A stretch of DNA of 64,000 bases from Acetobacteraceae bacterium (GCA_947371015.1 CANBNK010000015.1:1-64000), one strand, 5' to 3'. Counted from the stretch's first letter, positions 1 to 10,475 are shown. Notes: generated by a model not told the origin, from the letters alone. Made by a program: numbers and translations.

Positions 1-582
<582 letters not shown>

Positions 583-652
583 GGCGGTGTTCCCTAATCC
601 CGCCTCATGTAGCGCCGCCGGCCGAAAGGTCAAAGCTTTGGGGTGGCTTCGA

Positions 653-673
653 CCGGGGATATTATACCCCCGG
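653..673 (-). promoter_or_regulatory. Candidate trpB promoter -10 box inside a palindrome
   Basis: On the minus strand a perfect TATAAT (661-666) sits inside an inverted repeat, CCGGGG (653-658) and CCCCGG (668-673), about 75 bases upstream of the trpB start. Such an AT core is rare in this sequence. The upstream GH5 gene ends in hairpins, so trpB plausibly needs its own promoter. I see no good -35 box, so this is inference. Confidence 0.35.
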
Positions 674-690
674 CCATGCCCTTGCCCGCA

Positions 691-779
691 GGCGCCGGCG
701 CGAGCGGACGGCTCGCGCCGAGGCGCCGACCGGCGCCCGCCGATCGTTGGGCGCAAGCCAAGGGCCGCGGAGGCGGCCC
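691..779. repeat. Two strong stem-loops in the trpB/GH5 spacer
   Basis: One hairpin at 691-727 has stem GGCGCGAG / CTCGCGCC around a 7-base loop, extended by outer GGCGCC on both sides. A second at 762-779 has stem GGGCCGC / GCGGCCC with loop GGAG. With the hairpin at 809-837 they make a structured spacer of about 250 bases that holds no gene. They may terminate transcripts from the GH5 gene or be remnants of the junction. Confidence 0.5.
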
Positions 780-808
780 GCCCGGCGCCTCAGGGCCCAT
801 AAATCCCT

Positions 809-837
809 GATACCGACGGTCGGCGACCGTTGGTATC
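809..837 (-). terminator. Hairpin at the 3' end of the GH5 gene
   Basis: GATACCGACGGTC and GACCGTTGGTATC form a 13-bp stem with one mismatch around a 3-base loop. The right arm overlaps the stop codon of the minus-strand GH5 gene. There is no clear U-run, so its role as a terminator is inferred from position and stem strength. Confidence 0.55.
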
Positions 838-3800
838 AGCCCCCCACCACATGCCAGTCGGAGGTGACCCAGCCGACGCTGCCCTGGCTGGCGATGTGTC
901 CGCCATCCATGTTCCAGGCCCAAAGCTGCCCGCTGGTGTTGTGCCAGAGGATATCGGCCTTGCCGTCGCCGTTCAGGTCGCCGACGGAAGCCAGCGACCA
1001 GCTGGGGTCCACGGCGTCCAGGATGTCCACCTGGACCACGGTATTGCCGGCCATCTCCCATATCTGGGCGGCACCCTTGCCGTCCGTCAGCAGCAGGTCG
1101 GTCTTGCCGTCGCCGGAGAAGTCCGCCACGCCCTGTACGGTCCAGCCAGCCGCCTGCGGCGCCACCGCATTGGTGGTGGTGAAGTGCTGGCCGTCCGAGA
1201 AGGAGATGGAAAGTGCGCCATCCGCCGCCTTCCAGAGCACATCCGCCTTGCCGTCGCCGTTGAAGTCACCGGCGCCGGCGAAGCTGCTACCGGTGGGCCC
1301 GGTGCCCAGGTTGGTGCTGGCGACCACCTGGCTGCCGTTCAGCTTCCAGGTCCAGTAGCTGTTGTCCGTGCTGTGGCGGAACAGCACGTCGGCCTGCCCG
1401 TCGCCGTCGAAGTCGTTCATCTTCAACGCGGTCCAGCTGGCATCCAGGCTGCCCGGAGAGCCCATGTAGTGGCCCTGCAGGTTGGCATCCAGCTGCCACA
1501 TGCCGAAGTAGCCGCTCGGCGTCTGCACCAGGATTTCCGCCTTGCCGTCGCCGTTGGTGTCGCCGGAGCCAATGATCTTCCAGGTCGGGTCCAGGAAGGC
1601 CACGGCGCCCTGGTGGACGATGCTGCCGCCCTGCACTTCCCAGAACCAGGTGGTGCCGTCGTTGTTCTGGAACAGCACGTCGTTGAAGGTGGCGCCGCTC
1701 AGCGCCTGGTTGGTCAGGCCCAGCGCCGCATTGCTGGACGCATGGGATACCGTACCGTTGTCGGTCGGCACCAGACCGTACATCAGTGGCTGCAGCAGCT
1801 CGATCTTGTTGTAGTTCACCGACAGCCAGTCATCCTTCAGGATGCCGCCGGTATCCCCCGAGTTCGGGTTCCATGCCCACCAGGACCAGCTCGGCCCCAA
1901 CTCGCCGGGCTTGATGGTCAGCGCGCTGGTGTCGCCGAGGATGTACTTGGTGATGGCATCCGCCCATTGCACGTCCTTCGGGTCGGTCAGCTTGCTGCCC
2001 CATTCGCCCACCCAGATCGGTGCGATGTTCTGCTCGTACAGGTAGCCCCACTTGGCGTTGAAGATCGCCGGCAGGTTTGCCGGGTAGCTGGGGTCGCTGA
2101 ACCAGGTCTGCGGATAGATCGAGTTGGGGTAGTCGTGCGGCGAATAGACCAGGCGGTTGGCCACCGAGAGGTCCACCGGGTGGTCCTTGGCGCCTTGCAG
2201 GTCGCCACCCCACCAATAGTTGCTGCCGTTGTAGCCGCCGATGCCCTCGACGAAGATCAGCCAGTTCGGCGCATGCGCCAGCACCGCGTCGCCGATGCGT
2301 TCCGCCGCGGCGTCCCAGTCGGTCGCGGCGCCGGTGCCCCAGGTGGCCGCGGCATGCGGCTCGTTGTGCAGGTCGGCGCCGATGACCGAGGTGTTGTCGG
2401 CGTAGCGATCCGCCAGCATCTCCCAGTTCTTGGTCATGTCGGCTTCGGAGTACTTGCTGTCGTACCACAGCCCGTTTTCCGTGCTGCCGGCACCCGCCGA
2501 GTTGCGGTGGTGGTCCAGCACGATCTTCAGCCCGATCTGGTCGGCGTAGTCCACGATCCGGTCGAGGATCTCGAGCGGGCTGAGGCCGACCAGGTCCGGG
2601 TTCTTGGCGTAGTCGATCCCGGTCGCCTTGCTGGCGGCGTCGAACATCTGGTCGCAGTAGGGGATGCGGATGGAGTTGAAGCCCAACTGCACCATCTGGT
2701 CCATCATGGAATGGTAGTCGCGGGTCCAGAGGCCATGCGCCGAGTAGTTGGCGCCCTCGAAGCCGAACCAGCTGACCGAGTTGAGCTGCACCGGTATGCC
2801 CGCGTCATTGACGATCTGGTTGCCGTCGGTGTGCAGGAAGCCGGGGTTCTCGGCGGAACGCAGGCTGTCCAGAATGCTGGCGGTGCCGTTGGCGTCCAGG
2901 ATGCTGGCGCCGCTGGCATTGCTCAGGTGCAGGCTGAAGGTCTCGGTCGAGGTCAGCGCTGGGTCCGGCAATATCGTCACTGTCACCTGCTTGCTGGTCT
3001 CGCCGGGGGCGAAGGTCAGCGTGCCGTTGGTGGCGGTGTAGTCGTTGCCGAAGGTCGCCGAGCCATCCACCGTGGCGTAGTCCACCGTAACAGCCGTGGC
3101 GGAAGCCCGCGACAGGGTGACGTTGAAGGTCGCGGTGCCCACCGTATCGGTCGGCTCGGCCACCACTGTGTCCCGCACCGCCAGGGTCGGGGTGCTGGTG
3201 CCGCCGCCGCCCGTGCCGCCGCCCGTGCCGCCGCCCGTGCCGCCACCGGTGTTGCCACCGGTGTTGCCGCCACCGCCGGTGACGGTGCCGCCGGTCGAGA
3301 TGCCGCCGGTGGTGACCATCAGGTTGGTCAGGTTGGCCGAGGCGCCATCGGCCTGGAAGCCGAAGCTGACCTGGCCGCTGCCGGGCAGGTTGGCGTTGTA
3401 GTCCTGGCCCGCCAGCACGTAGTGGTTGCCGACATGGCTGACCACATGGGCATTCCAGACGGATACCGTGCTGCCGGTGAAGTCGAAGCTGACAGTCCAG
3501 TTGCTCTGCGCCGGGCCGCTGTTGTCGATGACAAGGTCAGCGACGAAGCCCTGGCCCCATTCGTCGCGCACCGTCTCGGTCAGCGTCAGCGCGCTGGAGG
3601 GCGCGGGGTAGGTGATGCTGCCCAGGCCAGTGCCGTCGGCGATGGTTGCCGCGGTCGGCGTGCTCAGCACCAGGCTGAACTGTTCATTGCCGGCAATGGC
3701 GGCGTTGGGCGTCACCGGCACGGTGACCACCTTGCTGGTCTCGCCAGCGGCGAAGGTCAGCGTGCCCGAGGTGGCGGTGTAGTCGATGCCGGCCTTGGCG

Positions 3801-6800
3801 GTACCATCGGCGGTGGCATAGGCCACCGTCACCGGCGTGCTGGAGGCCTTGGACAAGGTGACGGTGAAGCTTTCCGTCGCGGTGCCGCTGGTGGGTTCCG
3901 CCACCGTGGCGTCGCTGACCGAGATCGCCGGCAGCAGGTCCTGGATGGTGGCGGCGCCGCTGGCCCTGGCCAGGGTGCCGGCGCTGGGCGCCGAGAGGGT
4001 CAGCGCGAAGGCCTCGCTGGCCTCGACGAACGCATCCGCCTTCACCGCCACGGTTACGGTCTTGCTGGTCTCGCCGGCGGCGAAGCTCAGCGTGCCGGAG
4101 GTGGCGGTGTAGTCGTTGCCGGCCGTCGCCGTGCCGTCTGCCGTGGCGTAGTTCACCGTCAGCGGAATGGCCGCGGCAGCCGAGAGGGTGACGGTGAAGG
4201 TCGCATTGGCCGTTCCGCTCACCGGCTCGGTCACGCTGGTATCGCCGACGCTGAAGCTGGGCGCCGGGGTGGCGTCCAGAATGGTGCCGGTGCCGCTGGC
4301 CTGGGTGATTCTGCCAGCGCTGGGCGCCGAGAGGGTCAGCGCGAAGGCCTCGGTACCCTCATAGAGCACATCCGCCTTCACAGGCACCGTGACCACCTTG
4401 CTGGTCTCGCCAGCGGCGAAAGTCAGCGTGCCTGACGTGGCGGTGTAGTCGGTGCCCGCCTTGGCGGTACCATCGGCGGTGGCATAGGCCACGGTTACCG
4501 CCGTGGCCATCGGCTGCGCCAGTGTGACGGTGAAGCTGGCGTTGACGGTTCCGCTGCCGGGCTCCGTCACCTGGGCGTTGCCAACCGAGAAGCTGGCCCC
4601 CGCGGTGTTGTCGGCGATCGAGGCCGTGGCCGCCGCCTTGGCATAGACCGCGTTGGTCGCGGCCGAGAGGTTCAGCGCGAAGTTCTCCGTGCTTTCCAGC
4701 AGCGCATCGGCATCCACCGCCACGCTGACCACCTTGCTGGTCTCGCCAGGCGCGAAGGTGAGGGTACCACTGGCGGCGGTGTAGTCCTGCCCGGCCAGCG
4801 CGGTGCCATTGGCGGTTGCGTAGTCAACCGTGACGGTCTGGGTGGCGGCCTTGTTCAGCGAGACCGTGAAGTTGGCCATCGCGGTGCCGGTGGCCGGCTC
4901 GGTCAGCGTCACGTCGGCAATGCTCAGCGCCACCGGCGAGTCCTGCACCGTGGCGGTTCCGCTGGCCTTTAGCAGCGTGCCGATGCTGGGAGAGGTGAGG
5001 GTCAGCGCGAAGCCTTCCGTGCTCTCGGCCAGGCTATCGGCGTTGACCGCCACGTTGACGGTCTTGCTGGTCTCGCCGGCGGCGAAGGTCAGCGTGCCGT
5101 TGGTGGCGGCGTAGTCGCTGCCGGCCAGGGCGGTGCCATTGGCAGTGCCATAGTTGACCGTCACCGGCACCGCGGCAGCCTTGGACATGGTCACGGTGAA
5201 ACTGGCATTGGCGGTGCCGCTGACCGGCTCGGTCAGGCTGACATCGCTGACCGAGAAGCTCGGCGCGGCGGTACCGTCCAGGATGCTGCCCTGGCCGGTG
5301 GCCTTCAGCAGCGTGCCACCGCTGGCGCCGGACAGCGCCAGTTGGAAGCCCTCGGTGCCCTCCACCAGCGCATCGGCCGCCACCGCCACGGTCACCACCT
5401 TGGTGGTCTCGCCAGCGGCGAAGGTGACGCTGCCGCTGGCGGCGGTGAAGTCGCTGCCAGCCTGAGCGGTGCCGTCAACCGTGGCGTAGCTGACCGTCAC
5501 CGGGCCGCTGCTTGCCTTGTCCAGGCTGATGGTGAAGCTGGCATTGGCGGTGCCCAGGCTCGGCTCGGTCACCGTCGCGTCGCCCACGGTCAGGTTAGGC
5601 AGCGCGACGCCGCTGTCCAGGATGCTGCCCTGGCCCTGGTTGTGGCTGATGCTGCCAAGGCTGGCATTGGTCAGGTTCAGCGCGAAGCCGGAGGTGCCGT
5701 TGGCCAGCATGTCCTGCAACACGGTGACAGCGACGGTCTTGCTGGTCTCGCCGGCCGCGAAGGTCAGCGTGCCGGAGGTTGCGGTGTATTCAACGCCTGC
5801 ATGCGCGGTGCCGTCCTGCGTGGCGTAGGCGATGGTCAGCGGGATCGCCGCGGCCTTGGACAGCGTGACGGTGAAGGTCGCCACCGCGCTGCCGCTGGCG
5901 GGTTCCACCACCGAGGCATCGCTGATGCTGAAGCTCGGCGGCGCGGTGCCGTCGGCCACCGTGGCGCTGGCGCTCGCCTTGTTCAGGCCGGCATTGCTCG
6001 GCGTGGTCAGCGCCAGGCTGAAGCTCTCGGTGCCCTCGACCAGCGCATCTGCATTGACCGCGACGTTGACGGTCTTGTTGGTCTCACCAGCGGCGAAGGT
6101 CAGCGTCCCTGACGCGGCGGCGAAGTCGGTGCCGGCCTTGGCGGTGCCATCGACCGTGGCGTAGTTCACCGTCACCGGCACCGTGGCGGCCTGGCTCAGC
6201 GTGACGATGAAGCTGGCATTGGCGGTGCCGGTGCCAGGCTCCGCCAGGCTGACATCGCCGACGCTGAGGTTCGGCAGCGGGCCGCCCGGGTCGGTGATGG
6301 TGCCGGTGCCCATGTCGCGGATCACGTTGCCCAGGCTGGGGTTGGTGATGCGCAGGCTGAAGGTCTCCGGCGCCTCGGCCGCGGCATCCGCGTTGACCGG
6401 GACGATGACGATCTTGGTAGTCTCGCCAGGCGCGAAGGTGACGGTGCCGCTGGTGGCCGCGAAGTCGCTACCGGCCTGAGCACTGCCATTCACCGTGGCG
6501 TAGTCCAGCGTCACCGCAACCGCGGCCGCCTTCGACATGGTGATGGTGAAGGCGGCGTTGGTGGTGCCGCTCGCGGGCTCCAGCACGCTGGCATTGCCGA
6601 CGCTGAACTCTGGTGGGGGCGTGGCGTCGTGGATGATGGCGGTGCCGGTGCCGTGGCGCAGCGTGCCGGTGCTGGGGGTGCCGAGCACCAGCGAGAGGGT
6701 CTCATTACCCTCCACCAAGTTGTCGCCGAGGATGGTGATGGCCACGGTCTTGTGGGTCTCACCGGGGGCGAAGGTCAGGGTGCCCTGGGCGCCGATATAG

Positions 6801-7261
6801 TCCAGCCCGGCCGTGGCGGTGCCGTCCTGCGTGGCATAGCTGACCGTGATGGCGGTGGCGCTGGCCTGCGACAGGTCGATCGAGAAGCTGGTTTCCTGGT
6901 CGATGCCGACCGGCGCCTCGCCGATATCCATGTTCCAGACGGTCAGGTACGAGGTGGTATCCGCCGCGGCGCTACCGATGCTCTGGTTGGTGATGCTGGC
7001 GGAACTGCCACCGGCGGCCTGGAAGCCGAAATCCACCACGCCGTTCGGCGCCACGCTGGCGTTGTAGTACATGCCCTGCAGCACATAGTGGGTGCCGACA
7101 TGGCTCAGTACCTGGGCATTCCAGATGTTGGTGATGGCGAAGCCAGCATCGAACGCAACAGTCCAGTTGTTGATCGGCGCGGCATCGTTGTTCAGCGTCA
7201 GGTTGGCCACGAAGCCATCCGTCCACTCACTGCCAATTTGAGTCTTCAGCACTGCAGTCAT
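836..7261 (-). CDS. Giant modular GH5 glycoside hydrolase with CBM2, Calx-beta and FG-GAP repeats
   Basis: This 2141-residue protein probably degrades beta-1,4-glucan or a related plant polysaccharide outside the cell. Order of parts: CBM2-like domain (about 1-100); ten Calx-beta repeats of about 110 residues (about 105-1215), each with motifs like YATADGTA and FAAGETSK; second CBM2-like domain (about 1220-1320); Gly/Thr linker (about 1320-1357); an eleventh Calx-beta (about 1360-1460); GH5 domain (about 1470-1830); five FG-GAP/VCBS repeats such as GDTNGDGKAEIL. In the GH5 part HNEPH gives acid/base Glu1634 and WVGEWGSK gives nucleophile Glu1753. There is no signal peptide: the N-terminus starts directly in the CBM, so export must use another route. 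A good ribosome site (AGGAG, 7-8 nt before ATG) supports the start. The gene splits trpF from trpB. Confidence 0.9.
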   Translation of the reverse strand: MTAVLKTQIGSEWTDGFVANLTLNNDAAPINNWTVAFDAGFAITNIWNAQVLSHVGTHYVLQGMYYNASVAPNGVVDFGFQAAGGSSASITNQSIGSAAADTTSYLTVWNMDIGEAPVGIDQETSFSIDLSQASATAITVSYATQDGTATAGLDYIGAQGTLTFAPGETHKTVAITILGDNLVEGNETLSLVLGTPSTGTLRHGTGTAIIHDATPPPEFSVGNASVLEPASGTTNAAFTITMSKAAAVAVTLDYATVNGSAQAGSDFAATSGTVTFAPGETTKIVIVPVNADAAAEAPETFSLRITNPSLGNVIRDMGTGTITDPGGPLPNLSVGDVSLAEPGTGTANASFIVTLSQAATVPVTVNYATVDGTAKAGTDFAAASGTLTFAAGETNKTVNVAVNADALVEGTESFSLALTTPSNAGLNKASASATVADGTAPPSFSISDASVVEPASGSAVATFTVTLSKAAAIPLTIAYATQDGTAHAGVEYTATSGTLTFAAGETSKTVAVTVLQDMLANGTSGFALNLTNASLGSISHNQGQGSILDSGVALPNLTVGDATVTEPSLGTANASFTISLDKASSGPVTVSYATVDGTAQAGSDFTAASGSVTFAAGETTKVVTVAVAADALVEGTEGFQLALSGASGGTLLKATGQGSILDGTAAPSFSVSDVSLTEPVSGTANASFTVTMSKAAAVPVTVNYGTANGTALAGSDYAATNGTLTFAAGETSKTVNVAVNADSLAESTEGFALTLTSPSIGTLLKASGTATVQDSPVALSIADVTLTEPATGTAMANFTVSLNKAATQTVTVDYATANGTALAGQDYTAASGTLTFAPGETSKVVSVAVDADALLESTENFALNLSAATNAVYAKAAATASIADNTAGASFSVGNAQVTEPGSGTVNASFTVTLAQPMATAVTVAYATADGTAKAGTDYTATSGTLTFAAGETSKVVTVPVKADVLYEGTEAFALTLSAPSAGRITQASGTGTILDATPAPSFSVGDTSVTEPVSGTANATFTVTLSAAAAIPLTVNYATADGTATAGNDYTATSGTLSFAAGETSKTVTVAVKADAFVEASEAFALTLSAPSAGTLARASGAATIQDLLPAISVSDATVAEPTSGTATESFTVTLSKASSTPVTVAYATADGTAKAGIDYTATSGTLTFAAGETSKVVTVPVTPNAAIAGNEQFSLVLSTPTAATIADGTGLGSITYPAPSSALTLTETVRDEWGQGFVADLVIDNSGPAQSNWTVSFDFTGSTVSVWNAHVVSHVGNHYVLAGQDYNANLPGSGQVSFGFQADGASANLTNLMVTTGGISTGGTVTGGGGNTGGNTGGGTGGGTGGGTGGGGTSTPTLAVRDTVVAEPTDTVGTATFNVTLSRASATAVTVDYATVDGSATFGNDYTATNGTLTFAPGETSKQVTVTILPDPALTSTETFSLHLSNASGASILDANGTASILDSLRSAENPGFLHTDGNQIVNDAGIPVQLNSVSWFGFEGANYSAHGLWTRDYHSMMDQMVQLGFNSIRIPYCDQMFDAASKATGIDYAKNPDLVGLSPLEILDRIVDYADQIGLKIVLDHHRNSAGAGSTENGLWYDSKYSEADMTKNWEMLADRYADNTSVIGADLHNEPHAAATWGTGAATDWDAAAERIGDAVLAHAPNWLIFVEGIGGYNGSNYWWGGDLQGAKDHPVDLSVANRLVYSPHDYPNSIYPQTWFSDPSYPANLPAIFNAKWGYLYEQNIAPIWVGEWGSKLTDPKDVQWADAITKYILGDTSALTIKPGELGPSWSWWAWNPNSGDTGGILKDDWLSVNYNKIELLQPLMYGLVPTDNGTVSHASSNAALGLTNQALSGATFNDVLFQNNDGTTWFWEVQGGSIVHQGAVAFLDPTWKIIGSGDTNGDGKAEILVQTPSGYFGMWQLDANLQGHYMGSPGSLDASWTALKMNDFDGDGQADVLFRHSTDNSYWTWKLNGSQVVASTNLGTGPTGSSFAGAGDFNGDGKADVLWKAADGALSISFSDGQHFTTTNAVAPQAAGWTVQGVADFSGDGKTDLLLTDGKGAAQIWEMAGNTVVQVDILDAVDPSWSLASVGDLNGDGKADILWHNTSGQLWAWNMDGGHIASQGSVGWVTSDWHVVGG

Positions 7262-7481
7262 TGTATTGCTCCTGCTCCGGGTCAGGTCCGGTTGGGCAGA
7301 AGTTAACCAAAGCGGCGGCGTATACCTACGCTACTAGGGTAAGTAATGCGTCGTGTTTTGACCTCAAGTAATGTAGTTCGTCGAATAGAAATAGTATTTT
7401 CTGTTTACTGTGTCATTTGTTGTCGTTCAGCAGACACCAGGCAGGCGACAAGGCGCGACAAGCACCGCTTGCCACGACGCT
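7262..7481 (-). promoter_or_regulatory. AT-rich upstream region of the GH5 gene
   Basis: This 220-base spacer between trpF and the GH5 gene contains no gene. It is clearly more AT-rich than its surroundings, especially 7300-7420. An imperfect palindrome, TACCTACG and its partner ACTAGGGTA, lies at about 7323-7341 and could be an operator. It probably holds the promoter of the GH5 gene. I cannot assign a sigma factor or regulator. Confidence 0.4.
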
Positions 7482-8123
7482 TCAGGTGGCCGAGCGGGCC
7501 GCCTGGATGAAGGCGTGGATGCGCGCCGGGTCCTTCAAGCCACGGGCAAGCTCGACGCCGGACGACACATCCACCCCCGGTGCTCCGGACAGGCCGATGG
7601 CTGCGGCGACGTTGCCCGGCGTCAACCCACCGGCCAGCAGCCAGGGCCGCGGTATCGCCTGCCCCGCCAGCAAGGTCCAGTCGAAGCTGGCGGCATTGCC
7701 GCCGGGCAGCGCGGCGCCGGGCGGTGGCTTGGCATCCAGCAGGAACATGTCCACCACCGGTGCGTAGCGCGCCAGTTGCGCCAGGTCGGCGGCCTCCGCG
7801 ATGCCCAGCGCCTTCATCACCGGCAATCCGAAGCGCAGCCGCACCGCCGCGGCCCGGTTGGGGGTTTCGTCGCCATGCAGTTGCAGAATGTCCAGCGGCA
7901 CGGCAGCCAGGATCGCCTCGATCTCGGCGTCGGTGGCGTCCACCAGCAGGCCAACCCGGCGCGGACCGCCCTGGTGCCGGGCGGCCAACGCCGCTGCCTG
8001 GGCTGGCGAGACCGCGCGTGGTGAGGGCGGGTAGAACACGAAGCCGATATAGTCGGCGCCAGCGGCCACCGCGGCGTCATAGCCCGCGGCATCGTTCAGC
8101 CCGCAGATTTTTACCTGCTTCAC
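7482..8123 (-). CDS. trpF: Phosphoribosylanthranilate isomerase
   Basis: Converts N-(5'-phosphoribosyl)anthranilate to CdRP in tryptophan synthesis, as a cytoplasmic TIM barrel. The start [11 protein letters not shown] is the family signature (catalytic Cys in KICG). Further on are [27 protein letters not shown] and [14 protein letters not shown]. Length is 213 residues, as expected. I chose GTG at 8123 because it overlaps the pyrF stop (GTGA); the longer open frame upstream has no family similarity. It is translationally coupled to pyrF. Confidence 0.95.
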   Translation of the reverse strand: MKQVKICGLNDAAGYDAAVAAGADYIGFVFYPPSPRAVSPAQAAALAARHQGGPRRVGLLVDATDAEIEAILAAVPLDILQLHGDETPNRAAAVRLRFGLPVMKALGIAEAADLAQLARYAPVVDMFLLDAKPPPGAALPGGNAASFDWTLLAGQAIPRPWLLAGGLTPGNVAAAIGLSGAPGVDVSSGVELARGLKDPARIHAFIQAARSAT

Positions 8124-8830
8124 GCCAGCTCCGCGGCAATGGCCCGGGCGGCGGCGGCAGGGTCGGCCACCTGGGTCAACGGGCGGCCGAGCACGATCCA
8201 ATCAGCGCCGGATGTCACCGCTTCCCGCGGCGTGGCAACGCGGGCCTGGTCGCCCAGGGCGCTGCCGGCCGGGCGCACACCGGGCACCACCAGCAGCGGC
8301 GCGTTGCCCAGGGCCGCGCGGATCAGCGCCACTTCCAGCGGGCTGCACACCAGGCCATCGGCGCCGGCGGCCATGGCCAGGCGTGCCAGCCGCACCACCT
8401 GCTCGGCCGGGCTGGCGGCCACGCCGGTACTGGCCAGGGTGGCGGCGTCCATGCTGGTCAACACCGTCACCGCCAGCAGGATCGGGCGTGCCGCCCCGGC
8501 CGTTTCGGCTGCTGCGCGCGCGGCCGCGATCATCGGTGCGCCACCGGCAGCGTGCAGCGTCAGCATGGCCGGGCGCAGCGGCAGCAGGCTGCGCACCGCG
8601 CCGGCGACGGTATTGGGAATGTCGTGCAGCTTCAGGTCGAGGAAGACCGGGCCATGCGCGCCGATACGCCGCACCGCCTCCGGCCCCAGCGCGGTGAACA
8701 GCTCCAGCCCAACCTTCAGCACGCCCACATGCGGCGCCAGTGCAGCGGCCCAGGCCTCGGCGCGGGTCAGGTCGGGTGTATCCAGCGCCGCGACCAGGCG
8801 GGCCGGGGCGGCAGCGGGGCGGGCCAGCAT
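8120..8830 (-). CDS. pyrF: Orotidine 5'-phosphate decarboxylase
   Basis: Decarboxylates OMP to UMP, the last step of de novo pyrimidine synthesis. The 236-residue protein has the active-site motif [10 protein letters not shown] (about residues 66-75), LVAALDTPD near the N-terminus, and the phosphate-binding PGVRPAG and [10 protein letters not shown] segments near the C-terminus. Its start shares one base with the lapA stop, and its stop overlaps the trpF start, so it belongs to one long minus-strand transcript. Confidence 0.96.
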   Translation of the reverse strand: MLARPAAAPARLVAALDTPDLTRAEAWAAALAPHVGVLKVGLELFTALGPEAVRRIGAHGPVFLDLKLHDIPNTVAGAVRSLLPLRPAMLTLHAAGGAPMIAAARAAAETAGAARPILLAVTVLTSMDAATLASTGVAASPAEQVVRLARLAMAAGADGLVCSPLEVALIRAALGNAPLLVVPGVRPAGSALGDQARVATPREAVTSGADWIVLGRPLTQVADPAAAARAIAAELA

Positions 8831-9186
8831 CAGCGTTCGACCGCGGACGCCAAGGCAGTGCCGACCTGGGTGACGCCAACCTGGGTGGCACTGGCTTGGG
8901 CAGCGGCGGCCTCACGGCCCTTCATGTCGTTCAACTCAGCCTCCAGCAGATGCGCCGCGGCTTCCATGCGGCGCGCGCGGCGCCGATGCGGCAGTGACGA
9001 GGCCCAGGCGATGCCGGCGCCGAGCAGGAAGGCCAGGGCCGCCGCCAGCAGCACGGCCACCGCCAGCGGTACGTCCCATTCCAGGTCGAAGGGCCAAAGC
9101 TTCAGGGCAACCATGTGGCGATTGGACAGGCCGAACAGCACCAGAAGCAGCGCCAGCGGCGCCGACAGCACCAGGCGCCAGGTCAT
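8830..9186 (-). CDS. lapA: LapA-domain (DUF1049) inner-membrane protein
   Basis: A 118-residue protein with two membrane segments (about 5-22 and 40-63), joined by a short periplasmic loop holding [16 protein letters not shown], typical of LapA/DUF1049. A basic stretch HRRRARR and a helical tail follow. In enterobacteria LapA with LapB regulates LPS synthesis; here only the position between ihfB and pyrF, common in alphaproteobacteria, supports the name. The tail after residue 85 is Ala-rich and poorly conserved. Confidence 0.8.
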   Translation of the reverse strand: MTWRLVLSAPLALLLVLFGLSNRHMVALKLWPFDLEWDVPLAVAVLLAAALAFLLGAGIAWASSLPHRRRARRMEAAAHLLEAELNDMKGREAAAAQASATQVGVTQVGTALASAVER

Positions 9187-9548
9187 GTCGTCTTGGTCCC
9201 GGCCCCCTTGGCTCCAGCTGGCTTGGGCGCTGCGGGCTTGGTTGCTTTGGCGCTGGCGGGTTGCAGCGCGCCGCCGTTCACCCGTTCGCGCAGTTCCTTG
9301 CCAGGTTTGAAATAGGGCACTGCCTTGCCATCCACCGCAACCGCCGCGCCGGTGCGCGGGTTGCGGCCGGTGCGGGCTTCCCGCTGCTTGGCAGAGAACG
9401 CGCCGAACCCGCGAAGCTCCACGCGGTCACCCCGCGCCAGGGACGCGGTGATTTCCTCGAAGATCGTGGCGACAATCGCCTCGACATCCGGCTGCCGCAG
9501 ATGCGGGTTTTCCTGCGCGAGCTGCGCGATCAATTCGCTTTTGGTCAT
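9183..9548 (-). CDS. ihfB: Integration host factor beta subunit
   Basis: This DNA-bending protein pairs with IhfA. The 121-residue product starts [17 protein letters not shown] and has the HU/IHF signature [21 protein letters not shown], with the intercalating-proline arm, then [15 protein letters not shown]. The normal IHF-beta core ends near residue 93. The remaining 28 or so residues form a Lys/Ala/Pro-rich tail reminiscent of histone H1-like tails. Its 3' end overlaps lapA by four bases. Confidence 0.95.
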   Translation of the reverse strand: MTKSELIAQLAQENPHLRQPDVEAIVATIFEEITASLARGDRVELRGFGAFSAKQREARTGRNPRTGAAVAVDGKAVPYFKPGKELRERVNGGALQPASAKATKPAAPKPAGAKGAGTKTT

Positions 9549-9578
9549 GGCTATAAGCCGGTGAGTCCTTTGAGCGAC

Positions 9579-10475
9579 TTAAGGTTGCCAGAGCAGGCGG
9601 AAGCCGTCAACGCCAAGCCATTCAGAAACCACGCTTTTTACCACGGTTGTTGCCGAAGCCTGCAACAGCCGCTCCAACCGGCCGCGGGTTTCCACCGGCT
9701 GCACCGGCATTGCCTCGGGCACGCCCTTCTCCGCGGCCAGCCAGGCACGGGCCTCACGCTCGCCGCCGATGGCATCGACCAACCCGAGGCCGAGCGCCTG
9801 GCGGCCTGAGAAGACGCGGCCATCGGCCAGCGGCCGCACCACCTCCTCCGGCATGCGCCGGGCGGTGGCCACCTTGCGGACGAACTGGTCGTGCAGGTCG
9901 CTGATGACGCCCTGCAACACAGCCCGCGCCTCGGTCGAGAGGGGATGGAACGGGCTGGGCTGGTCCTTCAGCGGGCCGGAGACCAGGGCCTCACCCCGGA
10001 TGCCCAGCCGGCCCAACAGCTCCGAACCATCGACCGATTGCAGCAGCACGCCGATCGAGCCGGTGATGCTCATCTCCCGCGCGAAGATGCGTTCCGCCGG
10101 CAACGCGGCCATGTAGGCCGCCGAGGCCGCGGTGCCGCCCATCAGCGCAACCACCGGCTTGCGCTCGCGGATGGCGCTGAGCGCGGCGAACAGCGCCTCC
10201 CCGCCGCCGACGCTGCCGCCGGGACTGTCGATGGCGACCAGCACCGCCTTGACGCTGGCATCACGTCGCAGCCGGTCCAGCGCTGCGTTCAGCTTCGGGT
10301 CGTCGCCGATGAAGCCGCTGATGCTGACCCGCGCCACATGCCCGGCCGGCGTGCTGGCGCTGGCGAACAGCACGCCAAGCAACACCACCACGGCCAGCAC
10401 CGCGCCGGCACGCCAGATCGTCAGGTGCCGCTTCAACCGCTGGCGGTCGATCAGCAGGTCGGCTTGCATGCCCAT
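9579..10475 (-). CDS. sppA: Signal peptide peptidase SppA, short form
   Basis: A 298-residue membrane serine protease that degrades cleaved signal peptides. One N-terminal membrane anchor lies at about 22-39. The ClpP-like catalytic domain has the nucleophile Ser118 (GGTAASAAYMAA) and the general base Lys170 (SGPLKDQPSPF), the Ser-Lys dyad of SppA. DSPGGSVGGGEALF and ITGSIGVLLQ are typical. It is the first gene of the block leading through ihfB to trpF, with a gap of 30 bases before ihfB. rpsA, often upstream in relatives, is not present here. Confidence 0.94.
   Translation of the reverse strand: MGMQADLLIDRQRLKRHLTIWRAGAVLAVVVLLGVLFASASTPAGHVARVSISGFIGDDPKLNAALDRLRRDASVKAVLVAIDSPGGSVGGGEALFAALSAIRERKPVVALMGGTAASAAYMAALPAERIFAREMSITGSIGVLLQSVDGSELLGRLGIRGEALVSGPLKDQPSPFHPLSTEARAVLQGVISDLHDQFVRKVATARRMPEEVVRPLADGRVFSGRQALGLGLVDAIGGEREARAWLAAEKGVPEAMPVQPVETRGRLERLLQASATTVVKSVVSEWLGVDGFRLLWQP

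Noticed and set aside
830-4435. 1201-residue plus-strand open frame
   Set aside because: It lies antisense to the Calx-beta repeats; its low-complexity Gly/Val/Ala repeats mirror the repeats of the true gene and match no family.
7290-7430. AT-rich stretch as an insertion-sequence end or attachment site
   Set aside because: No transposase, terminal inverted repeat or target duplication is visible; it is better read as a promoter region.
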